The notes under the pieces: generated by a model
Told to the model about the DNA's origin: nothing
Databases searched by the model: none
What the model saw: the letters and a program-made list of their open reading frames with translations, nothing else
In this document: positions 27,072 to 34,332 of the stretch, piece after piece
Layout of the letters: each line of letters starts with the position of its first letter
Position numbering within the stretch: the first letter of the stretch is position 1
Position numbers and translations under genes: made by a program
Assembly: GCF_003626575.1 (NCBI RefSeq)
Contig: NZ_RBDY01000008.1
Coordinates: 1 to 64,000 of the forward strand
Source: Streptomyces radicis
Lineage (GTDB): Bacteria > Actinomycetota > Actinomycetes > Streptomycetales > Streptomycetaceae
Reading direction: 5' to 3'
DNA length: 64,000 nucleotides

Positions 27072-27629
27072 GTGGGCGTGCAGATGATGACGCGGCGGGG
27101 GCTCGGCTGGCTGTCGGAGGCGGCGGACCTGCCGGAGCATTGCCGCGAGGTGTGGGCGGACGATCCGCGCCGCCCCTACGCGCTGCCCACGGGCCGCGTC
27201 TTCGACATGGTGGTGCTTGAACAGCGGGTTGGCGTGGAGACGTTCGACCAACTGGAACGCCACCACATGCCGGTGGGGCCCGTTATGGCGGACTGGGCGA
27301 CGCGGCAGGTCGGCTTCTTCCTCGTGCCCGGCTCGCGCGAACGGTTCGAGCGCACCCTGTCCACCGAGACGCCCGAGCCACCCGCCTACCGCTACCTGGG
27401 GAAGGACTGCGTGGCCGTCGTTCCAGGCCCCATGCCGCTGTCCGGCGACCGCTACACCTGGCTGCGCGCGCCGATGGTGCGCCTGGACAGCGCCCCGACG
27501 CGCGCCGTCGCGCTGGCCGCGATGCTCGTCGCCGCTCACGAACTGGTCTGCCGCGCCGACCGATATGGCGAGGCGCTGTCACGTCGTCCCGCCATTGCCC
27601 GGGGAGAGGAGCCCGGCCATGACCGGTAG
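27072..27629 (+). CDS. Conserved streptomycete protein, primase/polymerase-like annotation group
   Basis: This is a 185-residue soluble protein beginning near GTG 27072; GTG 27078 and ATG 27084 are in-frame alternatives. Motifs include WADDPRRPYALPTGRVFDMV, GVETFDQLERHHMPVGPV and VVPGPMPLSGDRYTWLRAP. As I recall, such proteins in streptomycete elements are often labelled bifunctional DNA primase/polymerase because they resemble the prim-pol N-terminal part. The catalytic acidic residues are not obvious here and the protein is much shorter. It is first of three overlapping genes (11-nt and 4-nt overlaps) divergent from the HTH/TPR regulator. Function is not established. Confidence 0.65.
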   Translation: MGVQMMTRRGLGWLSEAADLPEHCREVWADDPRRPYALPTGRVFDMVVLEQRVGVETFDQLERHHMPVGPVMADWATRQVGFFLVPGSRERFERTLSTETPEPPAYRYLGKDCVAVVPGPMPLSGDRYTWLRAPMVRLDSAPTRAVALAAMLVAAHELVCRADRYGEALSRRPAIARGEEPGHDR

Positions 27630-27918
27630 CGACGACGAGCCGCCGATGGATGCGGCCAGTTGGTCCCCGATCCACAGCCGCGAGTGGTACGCGGCCCGCG
27701 ACGCCGTCGCCGGACTGCGCGATGTGCTGATCGCGGCCGGACTCGACCGGGAATTCCCCTATCTTCGCGCCGACGTGAACGCGTTCGGCATGGGCCTGAT
27801 CGAACTCGGCCGCATCTCCCCGGAGACGGCGGAACGGCTGGCGGAGCTGCTGCGCCTGGCGCTCACCTGTCGGCAAGAACACCAGGACATCGGCGGGCTC
27901 GGAGGAGGGACAACATGA
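27619..27918 (+). CDS. Small hypothetical protein, paralogue of next gene
   Basis: This is a 99-residue protein overlapping the preceding gene by 11 nt, with GGGGAGAGGA upstream of ATG 27619. The central part (AAGLDREFPYLRADVNAFGM, then GLIELGRISPETAERLAELL) aligns with the next gene (DLDALFPQLKADVNVFGEGI, then VRLGTIRPATAQALATLI), so the two are tandem paralogues. It is helical and lacks membrane segments. Function unknown. Confidence 0.65.
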   Translation: MTGSDDEPPMDAASWSPIHSREWYAARDAVAGLRDVLIAAGLDREFPYLRADVNAFGMGLIELGRISPETAERLAELLRLALTCRQEHQDIGGLGGGTT

Positions 27919-28226
27919 CCGACGCACGAGGAGTCTGCGCGAGGAGCGCGACGGACCTGAGCGTGAACGCGCCATACGTCCGCGGTTGGGCGGAGGCGAA
28001 GCACGCGGCCGACAGATTGGCTGAGCAACTCCACACCCTCGACCTGGACGCCCTCTTCCCCCAACTCAAGGCCGACGTCAACGTCTTCGGCGAAGGCATC
28101 GTCCGCCTCGGCACGATCCGCCCGGCGACTGCCCAAGCTCTGGCGACGCTGATTATGACGGGCCTCACCAACGAGGTTCTCCGCAGGGCTGCGGCCGAGG
28201 ACGATCCCCCCACGGCGACGTCCTGA
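27915..28226 (+). CDS. Small hypothetical protein, paralogue of previous gene
   Basis: This is a 103-residue protein whose ATG overlaps the previous stop (ATGA), with GGAGGAGGG upstream. It shares the L-x-ADVN-x-FG-x-G-(I/L) core with the preceding product. It is last in the small cargo operon and is followed by a long non-coding block. Function unknown. Confidence 0.65.
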   Translation: MTDARGVCARSATDLSVNAPYVRGWAEAKHAADRLAEQLHTLDLDALFPQLKADVNVFGEGIVRLGTIRPATAQALATLIMTGLTNEVLRRAAAEDDPPTATS

Positions 28227-28512
28227 CTCCCAACTCCCGTGCCGCTGCGGGTAGAGAGGTCCACCCGCACCGACACGGGCCCCAGCCCCGCGTGCCACCG
28301 TTTGCCGTTTCCCCGACGGGCGGTCGGCGCGCGGGGCCTCTTTATCACAGAATCGTAACGCTTCATCCAGGATCGGCAATTGGCGGTCTGGCGCGCCGTA
28401 TTGAAGTGAGAGCCGGTTGACCGGAGCGACATCCAGGTAGGTCCGCACCGAAGCGAGCGGGCGGCCGGAGAGTGTTGGGTCGGTGTCCTGCCCGGATTGG
28501 GGTCGGGCATGT

Positions 28513-28588
28513 CCAGGGGGCCGTACGCTGGCCCGCGAAATCGGGCAGCCCTTGGCCTGCCCGCTGTTGTGCCCGATTGGCCCCCTGG
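28513..28588. repeat. Nested inverted repeats, candidate origin or clt
   Basis: Outer arms CCAGGGGGCC (28513-28522) and GGCCCCCTGG (28579-28588) enclose inner arms ATCGGGCA (28540-28547) and TGCCCGAT (28570-28577). TGCCCG/CGGGCA occurs about six times between 28485 and 28600. Repeated short motifs within inverted repeats are typical of rolling-circle origins and of TraB-type recognition loci, but no specific consensus is recognised. Confidence 0.5.
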
Positions 28589-28766
28589 GCTTGCCCGACG
28601 CGGGCCCCGGTCCGGGGAGGTGGCTCAAGACTCGGAGGCCGTCAGCCCCAGCCCTGTGCGGCGATAGGCCAAGCGGCTACCCGCGCACGGCGACAATCAG
28701 AGCTGCGATCGCACCAATGAGAGTAGCCAGAGTGCTAAGCCAGCTGAGAATGGATGGTGTCAAGTG

Positions 28767-28816
28767 CGAGTTGGCCAACTCGGAATTGACATGACTGGCA
28801 TCATGTCGACTAGGTT
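28767..28816 (+). promoter_or_regulatory. Palindrome plus candidate promoter
   Basis: A 16-bp perfect palindrome CGAGTTGGCCAACTCG (28767-28782) lies directly before TTGACA (28786-28791), with TAGGTT at 28811-28816. The 19-nt spacer is long for a housekeeping promoter. No coding sequence follows, so a transcript from here would be non-coding or an origin primer. Confidence 0.4.
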
Positions 28817-28910
28817 GAGACGTGGCGTTGACGTCGCGTTCGGTGGTCCGGTCTTCCAAGTTCCACCCCTGTAGAGATTGTCGCAGGCCGCAACGGACAA
28901 TTTGCGCCAG

Positions 28911-28954
28911 AGCACCCCGTGCAGAGGATCGCCAAATCAGACGCACGGGGTGCT
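28911..28954. repeat. 12-bp inverted repeat
   Basis: AGCACCCCGTGC (28911-28922) and GCACGGGGTGCT (28943-28954) are exact reverse complements separated by 20 nt. CGCCA and TGGCG extend the stem imperfectly on the outside. A large hairpin on single-stranded DNA fits a single-strand origin of a rolling-circle replicon. Confidence 0.55.
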
Positions 28955-29324
28955 TGGCGTACTCCGAATGATTGGCGACTTGAAGGTAGCAGGGATGCTG
29001 TTCCAGTCACGCGGTAAGTGAAAAGTTTGAGCGAAGAGGGAGCAGAGACCGGACGGACGTGCCCATAAGTCTGTGACATGCGTTTTCGTAATACAGAAAC
29101 TAGCGCCGAGCTCGGCAGATTAGTAACGCAAGTGCAGCGCAAATACGCTCGGGGCGGAGGCAGTGGGGGAAATGTCGCGATTTACCGGCTCGGCTCGAAT
29201 GGCCGAAAATGACGTCCGCTGAGGGCAGGGGCAGCAAGGTCGGGGCGAAGGCAACGCGGGGCGCCTGCCGCTTGGCCGGACCGGCGCGTCAGCGCCGCAG
29301 CCGGGCCGGGGCGGTGGGACGCCG

Positions 29325-29344
29325 GGCGGCGCGCATGCGCCGCC
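29325..29344 (-). terminator. Hairpin downstream of the GntR gene
   Basis: GGCGGCGC/GCGCCGCC stem with a GCAT loop, about 48 nt after the stop of the GntR gene on its strand. There is no clear U-tract. Likely terminator. Confidence 0.5.
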
Positions 29345-29391
29345 TTGAAGACGTAAGGAAAGTCTGAGCCAACCGTGCTGCGGCAAGCGCC

Positions 29392-30132
29392 TCAGGGGCG
29401 ATACATGAGCTCTACGTCGTCGCCTGGGATGTGGAACTCCTCCAGGGCGAGGGGCTTGGTGCCGTTGCCGTGCGTGACGCGGAAGATGTGGAGCAGGGGG
29501 ACGCCTTCGGGGAGGCGGAGAGACTGGGCCTGATCGGGGAGGGGCATCCGTGTGCGTACGTACTCGGTGAAGTCAAGTTCGTGGCCAAGCTGGGTCAGTG
29601 CCTCGTACAGGTGCGGCGCCGGTGGTGGCGCCTCGTCCTCGTACTTTGTGCCGACCAACGCGGAGAACGGCACGTAGGTGCTGTGGAGTTGGCGGAGGCG
29701 GCCTCGGTCGGCCGTTTGTAGGGCCTGGTACGTGAACAGCGGTTCGCCCGGGGGGATGCGGAGAAGGTCGGCGAGTGCGAGCGGGGCATCCGTGCGCGTT
29801 GCTACTGGCTTCTCGGCGTTCTCCCAGCGGAGGCCGTCGGCCTCGGTGAAGCGGCCGTCCAGCTCGTGGCGGACCCCGCGGGGGCGGGTGAGACTGGGGC
29901 GACCGTGTGGCGAGCGCACGAACATGCCTCGGCCCATGAGGACTTCGACCAGACCGTTCGCCCGCAGCTCTGCGACAGCCTGCCGGACCGTGGGCCGGGT
30001 CACGCCGAACTGCTTCGACAGCGACTCCTCCGAGGGGAGCGGCTGGCCTGCCGGGTAGTCGCCACTGAGGATGCCTTCGCGCAGGTGGTCGGCGATGAGC
30101 CGGTACTTCGCCGGGGCTCTCTCTTGCGGCAT
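29392..30132 (-). CDS. KorSA-like GntR-family repressor
   Basis: This is a 246-residue GntR regulator. The N-terminal winged HTH (residues 5-75) includes YRLIADHLREGILSGDYPAG and VTRPTVRQAVAELRANGLVE. The C-terminal part (about 90-240) is a UTRA/HutC-type effector domain. ATG 30132 has GGAGAAG 5 nt upstream. In pSAM2 the equivalent repressor KorSA keeps the element integrated by repressing pra. Here the gene is likewise divergent from a Pra-position gene, with two 13-bp palindromes between them. Confidence 0.88.
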   Translation of the reverse strand: MPQERAPAKYRLIADHLREGILSGDYPAGQPLPSEESLSKQFGVTRPTVRQAVAELRANGLVEVLMGRGMFVRSPHGRPSLTRPRGVRHELDGRFTEADGLRWENAEKPVATRTDAPLALADLLRIPPGEPLFTYQALQTADRGRLRQLHSTYVPFSALVGTKYEDEAPPPAPHLYEALTQLGHELDFTEYVRTRMPLPDQAQSLRLPEGVPLLHIFRVTHGNGTKPLALEEFHIPGDDVELMYRP

Positions 30133-30215
30133 GGGCTTCTCCGTGGGCTGTAGCTCTTTGGCCTGTCCTATACAGGCACGGCCTGTCTGAGATAGATTCC
30201 CGCACTTCCTCTCCC

Positions 30216-30270
30216 TTGACAACCCGTACTACGGGCCTCCACTCTTGAGATCCACCCGTACTACGGGTGG
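30216..30270 (+). promoter_or_regulatory. Promoter with two KorSA-type operators
   Basis: The palindrome CCCGTA-C-TACGGG occurs at 30223-30235 and 30255-30267; the second extends to 19 bp (CCA...TGG, 30252-30270). Centres are 32 bp apart, about three helical turns. TTGACA at 30216-30221 directly abuts the first operator. Binding by the divergent GntR repressor would block the transfer/replication operon. Confidence 0.75.
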
Positions 30271-30323
30271 AAGTCACCCCGGAGGTGCGACATGCCCCGG
30301 GCCCGAGAGAAGGGAGTTCGACA

Positions 30324-30659
30324 GTGGTAGCCCTACCGATCGACACCGCGAAGTTCACGGGGATCATCTGCGCCGTTCCGCCGATGCCGCGTGTCGCGAA
30401 CCGAGAGACCGGTCAGCTTCGCGTGGACCGCGAAACCGGCAAGACCGTGTACCAGGTCGGCCTGTGCCTCATGGCGGGCACGTCGGCCGACGTTGTCACC
30501 GTGAGCGTGCCGGGGGAGCCGACCGGCGTTCAGGTCGGCGTGCCCGTGCAGGTGCGTGACTTGGTCGCCACGCCGTGGGAGAACGAGGGACGGCACGGAG
30601 TCGCCTTCCGCGCGACGGAGATCAAGCCCCTGACCGCCTCGTCTGGGAAGGCGGCTTGA
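30324..30659 (+). CDS. Pra-like activator candidate of the AICE
   Basis: This is a 111-residue protein from GTG 30324 (AGGGAG 7 nt upstream). It occupies the position of pra in pSAM2: divergent from the KorSA-like repressor and first gene before tra. The sequence (VANRETGQLRVDRETGKTVY, QVGLCLMAGTSADVVTVSVP) resembles proteins labelled plasmid replication, integration and excision activator. A likely role is to switch on rep/xis/int expression. The assignment rests on position and general resemblance; no DNA-binding motif is evident. Confidence 0.6.
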   Translation: MVALPIDTAKFTGIICAVPPMPRVANRETGQLRVDRETGKTVYQVGLCLMAGTSADVVTVSVPGEPTGVQVGVPVQVRDLVATPWENEGRHGVAFRATEIKPLTASSGKAA

Positions 30660-30661
30660 CG

Positions 30662-31963
30662 GTGACCGTCGCGGAGGCCGGACTGGCCTGGGTGCTCATG
30701 GTGGCCGCTGCGTTGGGCGTGGGCCTGCTCGTCGCGGGCCCGACCCTGCGCCGTCGCCACCCGGTGGCCTGGTGGCTGTGCGTCGGATTTCCCGCGGCGG
30801 CCTGGCGGGTGGCGTGTACGTGGCGGCCGTTGATGGCCGCGTGCGGGCTGGCACAGAGCCGTAAGGCCGCGCTGACGGTGGTCTCCGGCCTGGTCGGCAA
30901 CGGCGCGCCCCCGCCTCAGCCGCGCGTGCCTGGACGTTGGCGGATGCACCCGACGTCCGGAGGATTCTGGTTCCTCGTCAGGCTGCTGCCCGGCCAGGTC
31001 CCGGAGGACTTCGTCAAGGCGGCCCCGGCCATGGCGCACGACTGGGAGATGCACGCCGTCCGCGTCACGACGTGGCGCCCCGGCGTCGTCCGGATCGCGG
31101 CGACGTTCGCCGATCCGCTGCACCAGCCGCGCGCTCCTCGGCAACGGGGCGCTGGTCGTCTGCTCCAAGTGGCGGTCGGCGTACTGGAGTCCGGCGCTCC
31201 GTGGGTCATCGACCTGCGCGAGGTGCCGCACTGGCTGATCGTCGGCGCCACACGGTCGGGGAAGTCCACGCTGGTCAACGCGCTCGTGGCGGGCCTCGCT
31301 CCGCAACGGGTCGCGCTGGTCGGCATCGACTGCAAGGGCGGCATGGAACTGGCCCTGTACACCCGGCGCTTGTCGGCCCTGGCCACCGACCGGGCCCAGG
31401 CCGTCAGGCTGCTGGGCGCGTTGGTTGAACTCACACAGGACCGGATGACGATCTGCCGCAAGGCTCGCGTTCGGAACATTTGGAGCCTGGCCGAACAGGA
31501 ATGCCCCGTCCCGGTCGTCGTCATCGTGGACGAGCTGGCGGAGCTGTTCCTCATCGCCAACCGCACCGAGAAGGACGAGTCCCAGGCGGCGGCCACCGCG
31601 CTGGTCCGGCTGGCTCAACTCGGCGCGGCGCTTGGGGTTTTCCTCGTCGTCGCCGGGCAGCGTGTCGGTTCGGACCTGGGCCCTGGTGTCACCGCGCTGC
31701 GCTCCCAACTCGGGGGCCGCATCTGCCACCGGGTGGCCGACTCCGGCACGGCTGAGATGGCCCTCGGGGACCTCAACCCGGATGCGTTGCACGCTGCGCA
31801 GTCCATAGCCCCAGGCGCGCCGGGAACAGCGGTGCTGGCCTCGGCCGACGGCTGGGAATGCGCCCGCTCGCACCTGGTCACGGAGACGGACGCGGAGGCG
31901 GTCGCTGCCGAATTCGCGCACTTGGCTCCGTCTCTGCCTGAACTCGCCGACCACGCCCCGTGA
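30662..31963 (+). CDS. traSA: TraSA/TraB-like FtsK-SpoIIIE DNA translocase
   Basis: This is a 433-residue transfer ATPase. Two N-terminal hydrophobic stretches (about residues 5-25 and 35-55) anchor it. The FtsK core has Walker A GATRSGKST (about 195-203), VALVGIDCKGGMELALY, and Walker B VVVIVDELAELF (about 283-294). A further conserved stretch is VAGQRVGSDLG. AICEs transfer double-stranded DNA between hyphae with this single protein, which recognises clt repeats. The start is GTG 30662; TTG 30656, overlapping the previous stop, is possible. It is in one transcription unit with the Pra-like gene. Confidence 0.9.
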   Translation: MTVAEAGLAWVLMVAAALGVGLLVAGPTLRRRHPVAWWLCVGFPAAAWRVACTWRPLMAACGLAQSRKAALTVVSGLVGNGAPPPQPRVPGRWRMHPTSGGFWFLVRLLPGQVPEDFVKAAPAMAHDWEMHAVRVTTWRPGVVRIAATFADPLHQPRAPRQRGAGRLLQVAVGVLESGAPWVIDLREVPHWLIVGATRSGKSTLVNALVAGLAPQRVALVGIDCKGGMELALYTRRLSALATDRAQAVRLLGALVELTQDRMTICRKARVRNIWSLAEQECPVPVVVIVDELAELFLIANRTEKDESQAAATALVRLAQLGAALGVFLVVAGQRVGSDLGPGVTALRSQLGGRICHRVADSGTAEMALGDLNPDALHAAQSIAPGAPGTAVLASADGWECARSHLVTETDAEAVAAEFAHLAPSLPELADHAP

Positions 31964-31976
31964 AAGGAGGTGTCCG

Positions 31977-32171
31977 ATGCTGCTGTCCGTCTCCGCCGTG
32001 TTGCTGCTCGGCCTGCTGATCTGGTTCCTGGTTCGCATCCGCTACCTGCGGTCGCTTGAGGCCGTGCTCTGCACGACGTTCGGCTTCCTGCTCGGCCAGA
32101 CGGCTGCCGCCCCGCTCATTCAGGCGGTGCTCAACGAGGTCAGCGCGCTCCTGGCACAGATCCAGCTCTGA
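31977..32171 (+). CDS. Small Spd-like membrane protein
   Basis: This is a 64-residue peptide with two hydrophobic segments (LSVSAVLLLGLLIWFLV; CTTFGFLLGQTAAAPLI). It is 13 nt after tra, behind an excellent AAAGGAGGTG. Size and place match Spd (spread) proteins, which assist intramycelial plasmid spread together with TraB. Confidence 0.75.
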   Translation: MLLSVSAVLLLGLLIWFLVRIRYLRSLEAVLCTTFGFLLGQTAAAPLIQAVLNEVSALLAQIQL

Positions 32172-32203
32172 CCCAACTCAACGACAGAAAGGAGAAGTTA
32201 CTC

Positions 32204-32497
32204 ATGTCCGCATACCAGATCCGCACCGGCGACCGGGCCGCGATCGTCGCGGGTCTCCGCGAGTTGGCCGATTTCCTGGCCGACCATCCCGACGTCCTGG
32301 TCCCGCCGTACGCGAGCGTGAGCGTCATCGTCCGGGCCGACGACGCCGACGTGCGCCGATCGGTCGCCGAGGCCGTTGCCGCGCCGCTGGGCGTCCCCGT
32401 CGAGTACTTCGGCGGGGGCCACTACGCCGCGCATCGAGACTTCGGCCCGGTGGCCTACCACGTCATCGCCCCGCCGCCCGAGAGGCGGCCGACATGA
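32204..32497 (+). CDS. Hypothetical AICE protein
   Basis: This is a 97-residue soluble protein starting at ATG 32204 with AAAGGAGAAG upstream. A helix (AAIVAGLRELADFLADHPDV) precedes a strand-rich part (SVSVIVRADDADVR) and YFGGGHYAAHRDFGPVAYHV. It lies in the tra-spd-rep operon, and similar small proteins recur at this position in streptomycete AICEs. Function unknown. Confidence 0.7.
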   Translation: MSAYQIRTGDRAAIVAGLRELADFLADHPDVLVPPYASVSVIVRADDADVRRSVAEAVAAPLGVPVEYFGGGHYAAHRDFGPVAYHVIAPPPERRPT

Positions 32498-32601
32498 TCC
32501 GCACGGAAACGGGCTCCCGACCGGGTTCGCAGTCGCCAAACCCGACCCGGTCAGGTGCCCACTCCAACCCCCGCATCAGGAGAGAAAGGAGCACCCCCAC
32601 T

Positions 32602-32847
32602 GTGTCCAGCGCGAAGCGCTCGCGCAAGCCGCACTCGCCCCTGTGCGAGATACGCGAGGAGGAACGGCCCACCTGCGTGGGCCGCGAACAGGTCGTCCTC
32701 GTCGGAACGGACGGTGTGGAACGGCGGCTGTGCCCGGCGCACGGCGCGGCCCTGTGGCTGACCGACCCGACCTTCCGCTTCTCAGCAAAGACCCGGCCCG
32801 CGGCCGTGGCGGCGGTCCTGCGGCAGGCGTTCGGGGAGCCGCGATGA
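32602..32847 (+). CDS. Small Cys-containing AICE protein
   Basis: This is an 81-residue protein. GTG 32602 with AAAGGAG 10 nt upstream is preferred over ATG 32494, which overlaps the previous stop but would add a low-complexity Ser/Arg-rich leader. The sequence has spaced Cys residues (PLCEIREEERPTCVG, later RRLCPAHG) and could bind a metal. The stop overlaps the repSA start (ATGA). Function unknown. Confidence 0.55.
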   Translation: MSSAKRSRKPHSPLCEIREEERPTCVGREQVVLVGTDGVERRLCPAHGAALWLTDPTFRFSAKTRPAAVAAVLRQAFGEPR

Positions 32848-34154
32848 ACGACTCCCTGACAGCCCTGCTCGAACGCGCCGCCCAACCGGGCTTCGAGAAC
32901 TGGCGACGCGGCATCGTCCGCCTCGGCGGCTGCACCAACCCCGTCAACCTGACCGGCCACGGCACCACCGTGGACCCGGCCACGGGCGAGGTGCTCCGTT
33001 CGCTGAACGGACGGCTGTTGGTCGCGTGCGGCAACCGGCGTGCGGTGGTCTGCCCGACCTGCGCCCGCGTCTACCGAGGGGACACCTACCACCTCATCCG
33101 GGCCGGACTGGTCGGCGGCAAGGAGGTGACCGAAGAGGTCGGCGGGCACCCCCGGGTGTTCGCCACCCTGACCGCCCCCGGCTTCGGCCCGGTCCACACG
33201 CGCCGTGAAGGGAACGGCAGGCTGCTCGCTTGTCGTCCCCGCCCGGCCAAGGACCGCTGCCCGCACGGGGAACCGGTCGGCTGCCACGCCCGGCACACCG
33301 AGAACGATGCCCGGCTCGGTGAGCCGCTGTGCCCCCACTGCTACGACTACGCGGGCGCGGTCCTGTGGCAGGCGTACGCGGGGGCTCTATGGCACCGCTT
33401 CACCTTGGAACTCCGCCGCGAACTGGCCCGGCGAGCTGGTCTCTCGCGCTCCGCCTTCGCCGAACGAGTCCGGCTGTCCTACGCCAAGGTCGCCGAGTAC
33501 CAACGGCGCGGCCTCATCCACTTCCACGCCGTCATCCGCCTCGACGGACCCGACGGGCCCTCGACCACTCCACCCACTTGGGCAACGACCGAACTGCTCG
33601 CGGACGCGGTCCGTTCGGCCGCTCAACGCGTCCGCCTCCGGGCGATCGGCGCCGAGGTCGTGGGCCGCCGCGTGCTCCGTTTCGGCGCACAGGCGGACGT
33701 GCGGCCCATCGCCGCGTTCGGCGCGGATGAGCGGCTGACCTCCTCCGCCGTGGCGGGCTACATCGCGAAGTACGCCACGAAGGGCGCGGAGGCCGCGGGC
33801 GCCACCTCCGGCCGCATCCACCACGCCTCGGAACTGGTCGCGTTGCCGCTGCGCCGCCATGTGCTCCGCATGGCGGGCGCCTGCTGGTGGCTCGGCGGAC
33901 TGCCCGAGTTCGAGCCGCTCGGCCTCCGCCGCTGGGCCCACATGCTCGGCTACCGCGGCCACTTCACCACCAAGTCCCGCCGCTACTCCACCACCCTGAC
34001 CGCCCTCCGCACCGCCCGCGCCACCCACCGTGCGAGCGGCACGGACATGGTCACCGTGGGCCAGTGGCGCTACGCCGGACGCGGCTACGACCTCGCCGGG
34101 GCCCTCATCGCCGCGTCCGTCCGCGCGGAAGGGGACGGCCATGGCGCGGGATGA
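32844..34154 (+). CDS. repSA: RepSA-like replication initiator
   Basis: This is a 436-residue rolling-circle initiator of the streptomycete RepSA type. It has several Cys/His clusters (CGNRRAVVCPTCARVYRGDT; CPHGEPVGCHARH; LCPHCYDYAG) and the metal-binding strand GLIHFHAVIRLDG, whose HFHA equals the HUH motif of Rep nickases. VAGYIAKYATKGAEA follows, containing the probable catalytic Tyr. It is coupled to the preceding gene (ATGA) and overlaps xis by 14 nt. The protein allows the excised element to replicate before transfer. Confidence 0.9.
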   Translation: MNDSLTALLERAAQPGFENWRRGIVRLGGCTNPVNLTGHGTTVDPATGEVLRSLNGRLLVACGNRRAVVCPTCARVYRGDTYHLIRAGLVGGKEVTEEVGGHPRVFATLTAPGFGPVHTRREGNGRLLACRPRPAKDRCPHGEPVGCHARHTENDARLGEPLCPHCYDYAGAVLWQAYAGALWHRFTLELRRELARRAGLSRSAFAERVRLSYAKVAEYQRRGLIHFHAVIRLDGPDGPSTTPPTWATTELLADAVRSAAQRVRLRAIGAEVVGRRVLRFGAQADVRPIAAFGADERLTSSAVAGYIAKYATKGAEAAGATSGRIHHASELVALPLRRHVLRMAGACWWLGGLPEFEPLGLRRWAHMLGYRGHFTTKSRRYSTTLTALRTARATHRASGTDMVTVGQWRYAGRGYDLAGALIAASVRAEGDGHGAG

Positions 34155-34332
34155 GCTGATGACCGTTCCCCAGGTCCTCGCCGAACTCGGCGGCGTCTCC
34201 CGCCGCACCTTCTACCGTTGGCGAGAACTGGGGGATGCACCGCGGGCGTTCAAGCTGCCCAACGGGGAGTTGAGGGTCTGGCGGAGCGACTTCCTCGCCT
34301 GGCTGCGCAGGCGAAGGGAGGCGTCCGCGTGA
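34141..34332 (+). CDS. xis: Excisionase (AlpA/MerR-type HTH)
   Basis: This is a 63-residue small winged-helix protein: MTVPQVLAELGGVSRRTFYR, WRELGDAPRAFKLPNGELRV and WRSDFLAWLRRR follow the AlpA/Xis pattern. It overlaps the rep 3' end by 14 nt and the integrase start by 4 nt (GTGA), the pSAM2 rep-xis-int order. It directs the integrase towards excision. Confidence 0.88.
   Translation: MARDELMTVPQVLAELGGVSRRTFYRWRELGDAPRAFKLPNGELRVWRSDFLAWLRRRREASA

Larger units (their letters stand above)
28227..29391. other. Long structured non-coding block of the AICE
   Basis: These 1165 bp hold no convincing gene. Base composition is clearly less GC-rich between about 28690 and 29130 than elsewhere. The block contains nested inverted repeats (28513-28588), a 16-bp perfect palindrome (28767-28782), a 12-bp inverted repeat (28911-28954) and a GC hairpin (29325-29344). 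It may hold the replication origin and/or the cis-acting transfer locus. A minus-strand reading ending at 28677 would encode a short hydrophobic tail (LSWLSTLATLIGAIAALIVA), but it lacks a good start and ribosome site. Confidence 0.55.

Noticed and set aside
28483-28946. Small frames on both strands within the non-coding AICE block
   Set aside because: They lack ribosome sites and typical codon bias, and overlap inverted repeats. Only a short hydrophobic tail on the minus strand looks protein-like, which is not enough to call a gene.
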